A stretch of DNA of 64,000 nucleotides, from assembly GCF_000421165.1 (NCBI RefSeq), contig NZ_ATWI01000008.1, forward strand, positions 372,001-436,000. The letters are read 5' to 3'. The position numbers and the translations under genes were made by a program. Positions 8,654-16,173 of this stretch are shown piece by piece. The notes below the pieces were generated by a model. The model worked only from the letters and a program-made list of their open reading frames with translations, searched no databases and had not been told where the DNA came from. Numbering within the stretch: the stretch's first letter is position 1; the number at the start of each line of letters is the position of its first letter. Source of the DNA: Marinobacter daepoensis DSM 16072. GTDB taxonomy: Bacteria > Pseudomonadota > Gammaproteobacteria > Pseudomonadales > Oleiphilaceae.

Positions 8654-9148
8654 TTACTCCGCTGGTGACCAGAGACCCTGCAACTGGCCGAGCAGTGAGG
8701 AGCCTACGCCCTGATCGCCCAGGAAGCCCAGGATCAGGGGGACAAATTGCTGGATCATGCCCGCATCCATGCCAAGGGCAGAGAAGGCGGTTTGTACGCC
8801 ATCCATGGAGGAGATTTTCGAAATCAGGCTGTCACTCAGGCTGCTGCCGCCGAGCAGGCTGGTCAGGCCTGAGGCTTCACTGTTCAGATTGTTGATGGCG
8901 TCGGTGCCAAGCTGATTCTGGGCCAGTTGCAGCAGGGCGCCAGCGCCCCCAACCGCCTGGGTTTCCGTAACCCCAAGCTGACTCTGGAGCTGGCCAACCA
9001 GTTGGTGGGCTTCTCCGTTTACTTCGGTGGCGGGTGATAAGGCCTCTGCGCCCGTTGAAATAGCGTCGCTCAGGCTGAAGGCGCTGACGCTGGGCGAAAG
9101 CAGGTAGATGCTGGAAGCAAGTAGAAAATGTTTGAGGCTGGCTGTCAT
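8654..9148 (-). CDS. DUF2780 exported protein
   Basis: A 164-residue protein with a Sec signal peptide (MTASLKHFLLASSIYLLSPSVSAFS, likely cut after VSA). The mature part is helical and rich in Gly/Ser/Leu/Gln: QLQSQLGVTETQAVGGAGALLQLAQNQ, then LGMDAGMIQQFVPLILGFLG. This pattern identifies the DUF2780 (VcgC/VcgE-like) family of periplasmic proteins. The role of the family is not established. An AAGGA site lies upstream of the ATG at 9148. It is convergent with the thioredoxin-like gene and lies downstream of the TetR gene on the same strand, with an AT-rich gap of about 110 bp. Confidence 0.85.
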   Translation of the reverse strand: MTASLKHFLLASSIYLLSPSVSAFSLSDAISTGAEALSPATEVNGEAHQLVGQLQSQLGVTETQAVGGAGALLQLAQNQLGTDAINNLNSEASGLTSLLGGSSLSDSLISKISSMDGVQTAFSALGMDAGMIQQFVPLILGFLGDQGVGSSLLGQLQGLWSPAE

Positions 9149-9262
9149 GTAGGGGGCTTTCCTTGGAGTCTGTTATTAGGGTTGCAACCTAATTATGAGG
9201 GGGTTCTTATTTTGATGAAAGTGTGGTAAACCGAAACAGCCCGTGTGCGGGCCTGCTGACGG

Positions 9263-9817
9263 TTATCTGCTAAAGAGCGGTTGCAGGAGTGTTTCAACGC
9301 TGTCCAGCAACGGCTTACCTTCCACTGATCGGCCAACCACCAGTACGCCTTCATAAACCACAAGCAGGGGGAGCGCGCCTGAGCCATCGGCTCCGCATCT
9401 GGTCAGAATTTCTGAAAAGCGTTGCCGTATCCACTGCAGGTGTTCATCAAAGACTTCCCGAAGGCGAGAGTTGGAGTGCATGAATTCCGCTGCGGCGTTT
9501 GAAAACAGGCAACCGTTAAAGCTGTCTTTTTCGCACAGGGCAACCAGCCGCTCAAGCAGCAGCCGGATCAACGGATAGCCGCCCTCGGCAGACGCCGCAA
9601 TGATTTTTTCGATATCGGCCCGTTCGCGCTCATCGGCGCGTTTGAGAACTTCATAGATCAGATCGTCTTTTGACGGGAAGTACTTGTACAGCGTTGTCTT
9701 GGCCACGCCTGATTCCGCCTGAATACGGTCGACACCGGTAGCGTTAAAGCCGAACTTGTAGAAGAGCTCTTCTGCAACATTGAGCAGAAGTTCTTTTTTA
9801 GGCGCATTCATTCTCAT
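9263..9817 (-). CDS. TetR/AcrR-family transcriptional repressor
   Basis: A 184-residue repressor. Residues 1-60 form the TetR helix-turn-helix (LLLNVAEELFYKFGFNATGVDRI, then GVAKTTLYKYFPSKDDLIYEVL). The remainder is a ligand-binding helical domain with the CLFSNAAAEF motif seen in AcrR-like members. The start at 9817 (ATGAGAATG) has AGGA seven bases upstream; a longer frame to 9886 would run into the promoter region. It is transcribed divergently from a carboxymuconolactone-decarboxylase-family gene. Two copies of a perfect 12-bp palindrome lie between the two genes, so it very probably represses that gene and perhaps itself. The inducer is unknown, though reactive or electrophilic compounds are typical for such pairs. 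Confidence 0.92.
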   Translation of the reverse strand: MRMNAPKKELLLNVAEELFYKFGFNATGVDRIQAESGVAKTTLYKYFPSKDDLIYEVLKRADERERADIEKIIAASAEGGYPLIRLLLERLVALCEKDSFNGCLFSNAAAEFMHSNSRLREVFDEHLQWIRQRFSEILTRCGADGSGALPLLVVYEGVLVVGRSVEGKPLLDSVETLLQPLFSR

Positions 9818-9864
9818 CTCGATCCTGATGTTGATTCCGGCCAGTTTATCAGAGAAATTTCCGC

Positions 9865-9913
9865 TTGACGCTACAGATCTGTACACTTACCATTTGGGCG
9901 ATACAGATCTGTA
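9865..9913 (+). promoter_or_regulatory. Promoter with two identical TetR-type operators
   Basis: The palindrome TACAGATCTGTA occurs twice, at 9872-9883 and 9902-9913, with centres 30 bp apart (about three helical turns). A sigma70-like promoter fits around the first copy: TTGACG at 9865-9870 and TACCAT at 9888-9893 with a 17-bp spacer. The first copy therefore fills the spacer and the second lies at the predicted transcription start. The arrangement predicts tight repression of the gene at 9943 by the divergent TetR protein. Confidence 0.8.
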
Positions 9914-9942
9914 CACTTTTTTGGTTGAAGCAGGAGATAGTG

Positions 9943-10485
9943 ATGTCGAGAATACCTTTGAAGAGCATTGAAACCTCATGTTCCAGCGGTGCGGAGGTTC
10001 TTTCCGGAATCAAGAAGCAGTTGGGCATGTTGCCAAACTTCTTTGCCGGACTGGCCAACCACCTTGGCAGCCTCAATGGTTATCTGGCGTTCCATGACGC
10101 TATGGAGCGCGAAAGTTCGCTTTCGAAGGCACAGCAGGAAATGATCTCGCTGGCGATCGCTAACGCAAATGGCTGCCATTACTGTGTGAGTGGGCATACC
10201 TTGTCTGCAAAAGCTGCAGGCGTGGTGGCCGAGGAGGCGCGCAGGGCTCAGAAGGGGCAAGCGGAGCAGCCTGAAGATCAGGCGTTACTGACTCTGGCTC
10301 TGGAGGTTCTGGATACTCGCGGCCATGTGTCGGAAGAGACGTTGGCCATGGTGAAGGCACATGGATTTTCTGAAAGTGAAATAGTGGAAGTTGTGGGCTG
10401 GGTCGGGCTTAACTCGTTCAGTAACTGGATAAACAATGTTATCCAGCCAAAAATTGATTTCCCTGTTGTGCCGATTCAGGAGTAA
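9943..10485 (+). CDS. Carboxymuconolactone-decarboxylase-family (AhpD-like) protein
   Basis: A 180-residue protein of the AhpD/CMD superfamily. The diagnostic motif is NGCHYCVSGHT, giving Cys78-x2-Cys81 and His85, the redox/proton-relay triad of AhpD-like peroxidases, with the N-terminal KKQLGMLPNFFAGLANHL segment typical of the peroxidase-related subgroup. It probably reduces peroxides or organic hydroperoxides through its cysteine pair. The start at 9943 has AGGAG eight bases upstream. Expression is expected to be controlled by the divergent TetR repressor through the palindromes at 9872 and 9902. An oxidative or electrophile stress role is inference from family and context. Confidence 0.9.
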   Translation: MSRIPLKSIETSCSSGAEVLSGIKKQLGMLPNFFAGLANHLGSLNGYLAFHDAMERESSLSKAQQEMISLAIANANGCHYCVSGHTLSAKAAGVVAEEARRAQKGQAEQPEDQALLTLALEVLDTRGHVSEETLAMVKAHGFSESEIVEVVGWVGLNSFSNWINNVIQPKIDFPVVPIQE

Positions 10486-10685
10486 TCCACGTTTTTTCTG
10501 TTATTAGGTAAAGTTATTGGGCTGCGTACATTTAAAATCTCAATGCACGATTTGTCGTAGCCCAGTAAGTGGTTGATGTTGTTATTGTTTGTCTTTATTA
10601 ATTTGTCGAGCAACAAAATTTTTCTGTTTGATATACACTGGTTTGCTGGTTTGGGTGAGTGCAAAGAGTAAATCTGGAAAATATC

Positions 10686-10847
10686 ATGAGCAAGAAAAAC
10701 GTAAAGCCTGTTTTAACATCGGCTGAAATTGAAGAGCAGACGGCAGCTTTTTTAAAAGCTGGCGGGCAAGTTGATTATGTTGGTAAAGGTAAAAGTGGGC
10801 AAGCTTCTTCTGGCGGCCCTAAGCCGGTTAATGTTAAAAGCAATTGA
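10686..10847 (+). CDS. Small basic protein, unknown function
   Basis: A 53-residue protein starting MSKKNVKPVLTSAEIEEQ. It contains a predicted helix (EIEEQTAAFLKAGG) followed by a short strand and GKGKSG. Small gammaproteobacterial proteins with a FL-x-x-GG-x-(I/V) pattern and a final G-x-S-G exist, but I cannot name the family with certainty. Its codon use and the 200 bp before it are AT-rich compared with neighbours. A strong bidirectional terminator follows. The ribosome site (TGGAAA) is weak. The conserved look of the helix and the terminator favour a real gene. Confidence 0.6.
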   Translation: MSKKNVKPVLTSAEIEEQTAAFLKAGGQVDYVGKGKSGQASSGGPKPVNVKSN

Positions 10848-10903
10848 TTGATTTAACGGTTGAGAATGGACTGAAAAACTAATCCTGGTTATTTCAGGCC
10901 AAG

Positions 10904-10931
10904 AAAAAAGGCAGCGTATGCTGCCTTTTTT
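10904..10931. terminator. Bidirectional rho-independent terminator
   Basis: A 6-bp GGCAGC/GCTGCC stem with a GTAT loop (10910-10925), flanked by six As and six Ts. It serves the small gene ending at 10847 and the convergent cold shock gene ending at 10947. Confidence 0.92.
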
Positions 10932-10946
10932 ATCACCGTTTGTTGC

Positions 10947-11153
10947 TTACAGGGCAACAACGTTTTCAGCTTGTGGGCCTTTCTGGCCGTCGGTCACTGT
11001 GAACTCAACTTCCTGGCCTTCTGCCAGAGTCTTGAATCCGCCACCTTGAATAGAGCTGTAGTGAACAAAAACGTCCGGGCCGCCTTCACGAGTAATGAAG
11101 CCAAAACCTTTTGATTCATTGAAGAACTTAACGTTGCCTTTAACAGTAGACAT
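10947..11153 (-). CDS. Cold shock protein, CspA family
   Basis: A 68-residue single-stranded nucleic-acid-binding protein with a complete OB fold. Both RNA-binding motifs are present: KGFGFIT (RNP1) and VFVHYSSI (RNP2). It ends in QAENVVAL, typical of the family. Such proteins melt RNA secondary structure in the cytoplasm; which paralogue this is (cold-induced or constitutive) cannot be told. AGGAT lies nine bases upstream of the start. The roughly 310-bp gap upstream leaves room for the long 5' leader common to cold shock mRNAs, and a short inverted repeat (AAGATC/GATCTT, 11191-11207) lies in it. Confidence 0.95.
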   Translation of the reverse strand: MSTVKGNVKFFNESKGFGFITREGGPDVFVHYSSIQGGGFKTLAEGQEVEFTVTDGQKGPQAENVVAL

Positions 11154-11466
11154 ATAATCATCCTGAATTTAATCGATTAATTGCTAGCAGAAGATCGCTG
11201 TGATCTTTGGGTAGCGTAGTGCGGGAAACAAAAAACGCGCAGGATCAGAAACAGAACAATAGGTTTGACAACACAAAAGGTCTTATTCGTGAAATGCTTT
11301 GCTAAATCTTTCCAACAGGAGAGACAGTACGCCAATTAATCGGTTTTGCATAGCAAAGTTTTTCGAAAACTGGAAAAATCGACGTTTGAAAGCGTTTAGT
11401 GGCTTGTAAAGCCTGGGCTTTATGGGGCTGAAGTTTTTGTTTTTCTTTTGCAACTCTGGGATCGTG
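11154..11466. promoter_or_regulatory. Divergent region with probable long csp leader
   Basis: This 313-bp noncoding stretch separates the cold shock gene from the ZIP transporter gene. It is AT-rich near 11160-11190 and 11280-11400 and contains the AAGATC/GATCTT hairpin at 11191-11207. A structured cold shock leader is expected on the minus strand by analogy. I cannot fix the transcription start or identify a cold-box sequence. Confidence 0.45.
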
Positions 11467-12201
11467 ATGCTGGAATCACTTCAGACAAATGGCCTGCTAC
11501 AGATTTTGCTGCTAACCCTGATTGCGGGGCTGGCAATGCCATTGGGGGCCGCGCTGGCATCGGTTGAGCGGATTCGTCCGCGCTGGCTGGAAACCGAGGT
11601 GCGCCACAGTGTGATTGCGTTTGGCGGCGGGGCTTTGCTCGCAGCCGTGGCGCTTGTGCTTGTGCCGGAGGGTTCTGCCGGTCTTTCTCTGGCACCGATT
11701 GTGGTGTGTTTTGCGGCCGGAGGCATCGCGTTCATGCTGCTGGATCGCTGGCTGGCGGCCAATGGCACACCAGCCAGCCAGTTGGTGGCGATGCTCTCGG
11801 ATTTCGTGCCGGAAGCGATGGCGCTGGGGGCCACGTTTTCGGTGTCCAGCCAGGGTGGGATGCTGTTGGCGGGGATCATTGCGTTGCAGAATGTGCCCGA
11901 AGGCTTTAATTCATACCGGGAGCTGGCTAAGGCAACCCACTACCGCAGGCGGACGATTGTGGGCGGCCTTGCGCTGATGGCTTTGCTTGGGCCTGTTGCC
12001 GGTGTGGTGGGGTATTTTCTGTTGTCGGATACGCCTCAGGTCGTCTCGGGCATCATGCTGTTTGCCGCGGGTGGTATTCTCTACATCATTTTTCAGGATA
12101 TTGCCCCCCAGGCTCGCTTGAAAAAACACTGGGCACCTCCTTTGGGCGCGCTTGCAGGGTTTCTGCTGGGGCTGGCTGGCGAGGTCGCGTTAGGCAGTTA
12201 A
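11467..12201 (+). CDS. ZIP-family divalent metal transporter
   Basis: A 244-residue inner membrane protein with about seven to eight membrane segments. The ZIP metal-site motifs are seen in SDFVPEAMALGATF and IIALQNVPEGFNSYREL (consensus HxxPE/NxPEG). The first motif carries Asp where many ZIPs have His, so metal preference may differ. Members import zinc or iron, though some bacterial relatives act differently. I place the start at the ATG at 11467; a frame extends to 11422, but that segment looks like leader sequence. The next gene begins 12 bp after the stop, so the two may be co-transcribed. Confidence 0.85.
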   Translation: MLESLQTNGLLQILLLTLIAGLAMPLGAALASVERIRPRWLETEVRHSVIAFGGGALLAAVALVLVPEGSAGLSLAPIVVCFAAGGIAFMLLDRWLAANGTPASQLVAMLSDFVPEAMALGATFSVSSQGGMLLAGIIALQNVPEGFNSYRELAKATHYRRRTIVGGLALMALLGPVAGVVGYFLLSDTPQVVSGIMLFAAGGILYIIFQDIAPQARLKKHWAPPLGALAGFLLGLAGEVALGS

Positions 12202-12213
12202 CAGAGAGCAGAC

Positions 12214-12780
12214 ATGATTCGTGCAACCGTATTGGTGTTGATGCTCGGGCTTGTGTCCGGGTGTCAGATGTACCGGAAATCGAACGATCCGATACACCGG
12301 GCGCCCCCCCCCGGCGCGATAACCGGGCAGTTCACCCCGTTCAGTATGATGACCACGACCTATCAGCAGGATCGATACCGGCTTTTTCTGGCCGGGGGTG
12401 GTGAGAGTGTCAGTAAAGGCGCGGAGCGAGCTTCGCTCTTCACCCTGGCTTCGTTGCAGGCCAATGTGCCGGAGGTTCCCGACCCGGAAGGCGAACTGGT
12501 GGTTCTTGAGAGCGTGATGTACGAGCCGTTGGCGGATGGCGAAGTTACCGGAACCTGGGCATTTGACCAGCCGGCATGTCGGATTCGATTGCGGACAGTG
12601 GAAGGGCACGTTTTCGCGACACTGGAGGGGAGGCCTGTTTCTGTCACCATACACTCAGGAATACCAACACAGGCGCCGGTTCTGGAGTCTACGACCGGTT
12701 TTACGGTCATGGAGTCCAGGGCTCCGGGGCTGGAAGGCCGCGTGTTTTTTGACTTGTCCCGTCACTGGGCGTGCCCCTGA
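12214..12780 (+). CDS. Lipoprotein, unknown function
   Basis: A 188-residue lipoprotein: MIRATVLVLMLGLVSGC with lipobox LVSGC. The mature part starts QMYRKSNDPIHRAPPPG. It contains one further cysteine near the middle (FDQPACRIRLRTVEGHVFATLEG) and a last cysteine two residues from the end. No family is recognised. It follows the ZIP transporter gene by 12 bp and precedes a DUF2750 gene by 50 bp on the same strand. Confidence 0.75.
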   Translation: MIRATVLVLMLGLVSGCQMYRKSNDPIHRAPPPGAITGQFTPFSMMTTTYQQDRYRLFLAGGGESVSKGAERASLFTLASLQANVPEVPDPEGELVVLESVMYEPLADGEVTGTWAFDQPACRIRLRTVEGHVFATLEGRPVSVTIHSGIPTQAPVLESTTGFTVMESRAPGLEGRVFFDLSRHWACP

Positions 12781-12830
12781 TTCAGGGCGCAGGAGGCCCG
12801 GGCGGCTCGACGCACAATTTGGAGAAAATA

Positions 12831-13217
12831 ATGAGTGATATCCCATTAGCTGAACTCAGGCAGATGGATGGTGAAGAGCGGTACGATTATTTTCTGGATA
12901 CGGTCGCAACAGACCGGGAGTTCTGGATTCTGGTCAATGACGACAACTGTTTTCTGAAAATTGTCTCAGAGGCTGACGGGGTCTCATATCTGCCCGTTTG
13001 GCCCCATGAGGCACTGGCCGTTGACTATGCTTCCGATGATGCTGGACTGACCCCGAGAGCCGTCGCTTTGCCGGATTTTTTCAAGAAATGGGTGCCCGGC
13101 CTTGCCCGGGATGATCTGGACGTTGGTGTGTTTCCGGGCGAAGAGGGCGCGCTGTGGATAACACCGCCGGAGGAATTGATGCGTGACCTGCAGGACGTAA
13201 TGTCCGGAGCCTGGTGA
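12831..13217 (+). CDS. DUF2750 protein
   Basis: A 128-residue acidic cytoplasmic protein. The family pattern is YDYFLDTVATDREFWILVNDD, then LPVWPHEALAVDYA, then WVPGLARDDLDVGVFPGEEG. These match DUF2750, a small family often found in proteobacteria with no demonstrated biochemistry. The ATG at 12831 has GGAGA six bases upstream; the frame extends 60 bp further without a good site. It converges with the ATPase gene. Confidence 0.85.
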   Translation: MSDIPLAELRQMDGEERYDYFLDTVATDREFWILVNDDNCFLKIVSEADGVSYLPVWPHEALAVDYASDDAGLTPRAVALPDFFKKWVPGLARDDLDVGVFPGEEGALWITPPEELMRDLQDVMSGAW

Positions 13218-13229
13218 CTCTCGGAAGCG

Positions 13230-14411
13230 TCAATCCATCCAGTTCCAGGGGGGCGCGTCCAGAAGCCCCTGGCCAAGAATGCGGGTTTCGCCCAGCTCTT
13301 TGTTCAGTGCGATGGAGTGGCAATCGTCGTCCGCTTCCAGAGCGGCGACCAGTCGGGGAGCATGGGAAACAACCCAGACCTGGGTTTCCCGTGAGGCGCG
13401 GATGATCAGTCGGCCGAGGGCCGGAAGCAAGTCGGGATGCAGGCTTGTTTCCGGTTCATTCAGCACCAGTAGTGAGGGGGGGCGAGGAGTGAGCAGGGCG
13501 GCGACCAACAGCAGGTAGCGAAGGGTGCCATCAGAAAGCTCGGCCTGATTCAGAGGGCGGAGCAGACCGGTCTGCTCAAATTGCAGGATGAAACGGTTGC
13601 CTGCGTTGGTGCTGAACCGGAGTCTCGCCCCGGGGAAGGCATCTTCAATGGCGTTGTGCAGGCCCTCCCGGTCGCCGATTTCGTGAATGGTGCGCAGGGC
13701 TGCAACCAGGCTATGGCCATCGTGGTCCAGAACGGGAGTGCGGGTTCCGATTTGCGGGGTCCGGATGCTGGAGTGCTGATCGGTGCGGAACTGATCGTAA
13801 AAGCGCCACTGTCGGATGGCCTGCCGGACCGCATGGACTTCAGGCACAGCCACGGGATCACTGATCTCGCTCAGAATGCTCTCATAGGTGTTTAGCCGGG
13901 TGTCGTAGACCTCCCATTTCCGCCCTGAACGTACTTTGACAACCGGCCCGACGCGATCAATCAGACAACTGCTTGGGCGGCAGACATCACCCACCCAGAT
14001 ACATTCGCGTTTTATTTCCGGGTCGAGCTGAAACATGCTGGGCTCCTGATAACCTGCAAACCCCGTAGAGGCCGGCATCCCAAGAGAAATCGCGTAGCCG
14101 AAATCCTCGCCGGCGAACCCCAGTCTGAGGCGGGATGGGGTGTTTCCGGCGGTCCCCTGGACGGGCGCTGAGCCGTCCCGCATCCCTTTTGTGAACTGGT
14201 CTGGCCCTGCCCAGAAGGTGTAGTCCAGGCCCCCTTCTTCGGCCAGGGAGGAGATCAGGTTGCCTTTTGCCGTTTCGGCCAGCAGTCGCAATGATTTATA
14301 GAGGTTTGATTTGCCACAGCCGTTCGGACCGGTAACGACGTTCAGGCCCGCCAGCGGTGCGACCACGTCTCTGAGGCTGCGATAGTTGGAAACGGCAAAG
14401 GCTTTGATCAT
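13230..14411 (-). CDS. AAA-family ATPase (RecF/SMC-like, COG4637 type)
   Basis: A 393-residue ABC-type ATPase of the overcoming-lysogeny/RecF-like kind. Walker A is GPNGCGKSN (residues 28-36), the signature-like motif is ELSDGTLRYLLLVAALL, and Walker B is LLVLNEPETSLHPDLLPAL, with Asn in place of the usual Asp before Glu-Pro-Glu. A D-loop/H-loop region (VVSHAPRLVAALE) follows. No nuclease domain is fused. Such ATPases act in DNA repair or defence, but this one has no recognised partner beyond the tiny gene that overlaps its start. The ATG at 14411 overlaps the upstream peptide's TGA, implying translational coupling. A longer frame reaches 14540 but has no good ribosome site. Confidence 0.85.
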   Translation of the reverse strand: MIKAFAVSNYRSLRDVVAPLAGLNVVTGPNGCGKSNLYKSLRLLAETAKGNLISSLAEEGGLDYTFWAGPDQFTKGMRDGSAPVQGTAGNTPSRLRLGFAGEDFGYAISLGMPASTGFAGYQEPSMFQLDPEIKRECIWVGDVCRPSSCLIDRVGPVVKVRSGRKWEVYDTRLNTYESILSEISDPVAVPEVHAVRQAIRQWRFYDQFRTDQHSSIRTPQIGTRTPVLDHDGHSLVAALRTIHEIGDREGLHNAIEDAFPGARLRFSTNAGNRFILQFEQTGLLRPLNQAELSDGTLRYLLLVAALLTPRPPSLLVLNEPETSLHPDLLPALGRLIIRASRETQVWVVSHAPRLVAALEADDDCHSIALNKELGETRILGQGLLDAPPWNWMD

Positions 14412-14497
14412 GATCCGGGGCGAACCTGTTTCTTGAAGAAGGTGAGAAGCGTGCCGGCAACGAGCAGGACAAGGCGAATGAGTCTGAAGTTTCCCAT
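14408..14497 (-). CDS. Tiny membrane peptide coupled to ATPase gene
   Basis: A 29-residue open frame, MGNFRLIRLVLLVAGTLLTF then FKKQVRPGS, giving one hydrophobic membrane-length segment flanked by basic residues. It begins at 14497 with a GGAAGAGAG ribosome site upstream. Its TGA overlaps the ATPase ATG in the sequence ATGA, which usually means coupled translation. It could be a real small membrane protein, or a leader whose translation sets the ATPase level. I know of no named family. The strong ribosome site and overlap are the main support. Confidence 0.55.
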   Translation of the reverse strand: MGNFRLIRLVLLVAGTLLTFFKKQVRPGS

Positions 14498-14700
14498 GGG
14501 TGCATCTCTCTTCCATAAGTGATCTTGTCTCGGGGAGCATATCATTATACGGCCCGACAGTTTGAGGTTGGTTGCTGGTTGGCCCACCTAGGAAAGCTGT
14601 AGCCCTGGTCTTCAGTTTAGGCGCGCCGGGCCGTTATTCCTGTTATCTAAGCCGTTGAGTGGTTAACGGCCAGAATGCGCAGTCAGAGGAAGGGTGACCG

Positions 14701-16017
14701 ATGTTCGGTAAAAAGCTTCAACAGGAGAATGAAACGCTCAGGGAAGAGCTGTATATGTTGCAGCAACTCGTTGAGGACGTTGCGGACGAGCTGATGACGC
14801 TGGAACTGGACACCTCCGGGAAAATTAGCTCGATCAATACCCGTTTCCGAAGTGAGTTCGGTGCCGGAAGTGACGCAGTGGTTGGCAGGCATGCCCGGGA
14901 CTTGGTGCCGGATTATCTGCGAAATACCGAACACTTCAGGCTGATGATGTCTGCGCTCGATAACGGGCGGGTCTGGGTCGGCGCCTGGCAGGTACACAAT
15001 ACGAACGGGGAGCACCTCTGGCTGAGAGCGACGCTGTGTCCGATCAAGCGGCGTGACGGGTCTCTGGATCATATTACGATCTTCGCCAATAACCTGACCC
15101 GCACGATTGAGACCTCGCGGCAGCACGAAAACCTGATTCGTGCCATGCAGCGTTCGATGGCGGTGATCGAATTCGATCTGGGTGGACATGTTCTGGCAGC
15201 CAATGATCTGTTCCTGGATGCCATGGGCTATTCGATGAATGAGATCAAAGGCAAGCAGCACCGGATGTTCTGTCCACCGGATATCTATAACTCACCGGAA
15301 TATGAGGCATTCTGGGACCGGCTGAGGCGGGGGGATTTTGTTGCTGATCGATTTAAGAGGATCGATAGGGCCGGCCGGGAAGTGTGGCTTGAGGCGTCCT
15401 ATAACCCCCTGATGAATGCCAGGGACGAACTGTATAAGGTGGTGAAGTTCGCGACGGTGATTACCGAGCAGGTTTTGCAGGAACGGGAAGTCTCCAACGC
15501 TGCCGGTGTCGCCTATGAAACGTCCCAGGCGACCGATGCAAGTGCCCGCCGGGGAATGGAGGTGATGGAGAGCACTGCCAGTGTGATGCGGGAGCTGGCT
15601 GATCAGATGAATCATGCGGTAGAACGCATCGGAGAGCTGGATCAGCAGTCGCAGACCATCAATACGCTGATCCAGAGCATCAGTGGTATTGCGGACCAAA
15701 CTAATCTGCTTGCCCTCAATGCGGCGATTGAAGCCGCCCGAGCGGGGGGTCAGGGGCGGGGGTTTGCGGTGGTTGCCGACGAAGTTCGTAAACTGGCGTC
15801 GCGCACGTCGGAGGCCACAGCAGAAATTGTATCGGTGGTCGGTCGTAATCAGGAGCTGACGTCTCGGGCAGTCGGCGTTATCGAATCGGGTAAGTCCCAG
15901 GCGGAAGAAGTTCAAGGCTTGATTGGTGAAGCCGAAAACGTAATCGACGAGATCCAGGAGGCTGCAAGGGAAGTTGTGGAAGCTGTTTCCCGATTTGCCA
16001 ACCGCTTGGGGAAATAG
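14701..16017 (+). CDS. Soluble PAS-PAS methyl-accepting chemotaxis protein
   Basis: A 438-residue chemoreceptor without membrane segments. A short coiled coil (residues 1-30) is followed by two PAS domains (about 30-140 and 150-260; the second has the [28 protein letters not shown] signature). The signalling hairpin tip is [21 protein letters not shown] and then [15 protein letters not shown]. The layout resembles the cytoplasmic energy/redox sensor class with Aer-like PAS input. PAS cofactor residues cannot be assigned, so heme, flavin or a small molecule are all possible. There is no C-terminal pentapeptide for CheR/CheB tethering. The gene stands alone here, with no other chemotaxis genes. 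Confidence 0.93.
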   Translation: MFGKKLQQENETLREELYMLQQLVEDVADELMTLELDTSGKISSINTRFRSEFGAGSDAVVGRHARDLVPDYLRNTEHFRLMMSALDNGRVWVGAWQVHNTNGEHLWLRATLCPIKRRDGSLDHITIFANNLTRTIETSRQHENLIRAMQRSMAVIEFDLGGHVLAANDLFLDAMGYSMNEIKGKQHRMFCPPDIYNSPEYEAFWDRLRRGDFVADRFKRIDRAGREVWLEASYNPLMNARDELYKVVKFATVITEQVLQEREVSNAAGVAYETSQATDASARRGMEVMESTASVMRELADQMNHAVERIGELDQQSQTINTLIQSISGIADQTNLLALNAAIEAARAGGQGRGFAVVADEVRKLASRTSEATAEIVSVVGRNQELTSRAVGVIESGKSQAEEVQGLIGEAENVIDEIQEAAREVVEAVSRFANRLGK

Positions 16018-16173
16018 TGTTTTCGGGCTTGCTCTCGTTTTCATCGACAAGGACGAGGCTGTGCTTTGGATGGTTTTTTAACTCCCTGTCGAGTGTTTTA
16101 TTTCTGAAACGGCTTGGTCATCTTAGCGGCTTATTCTGCCTGCTCATTTCAAATCCGATACGGAGAGTGATTG

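Noticed and set aside
10476..10664. 62-residue minus-strand open frame in the AT-rich island
   Set aside because: It has no ribosome site and low-complexity Asn-rich sequence produced by AT-rich DNA.
13153..13163. DnaA-box-like TGTGGATAAC inside the DUF2750 gene
   Set aside because: It is one box inside a coding region with no repeat or palindrome, as expected by chance.
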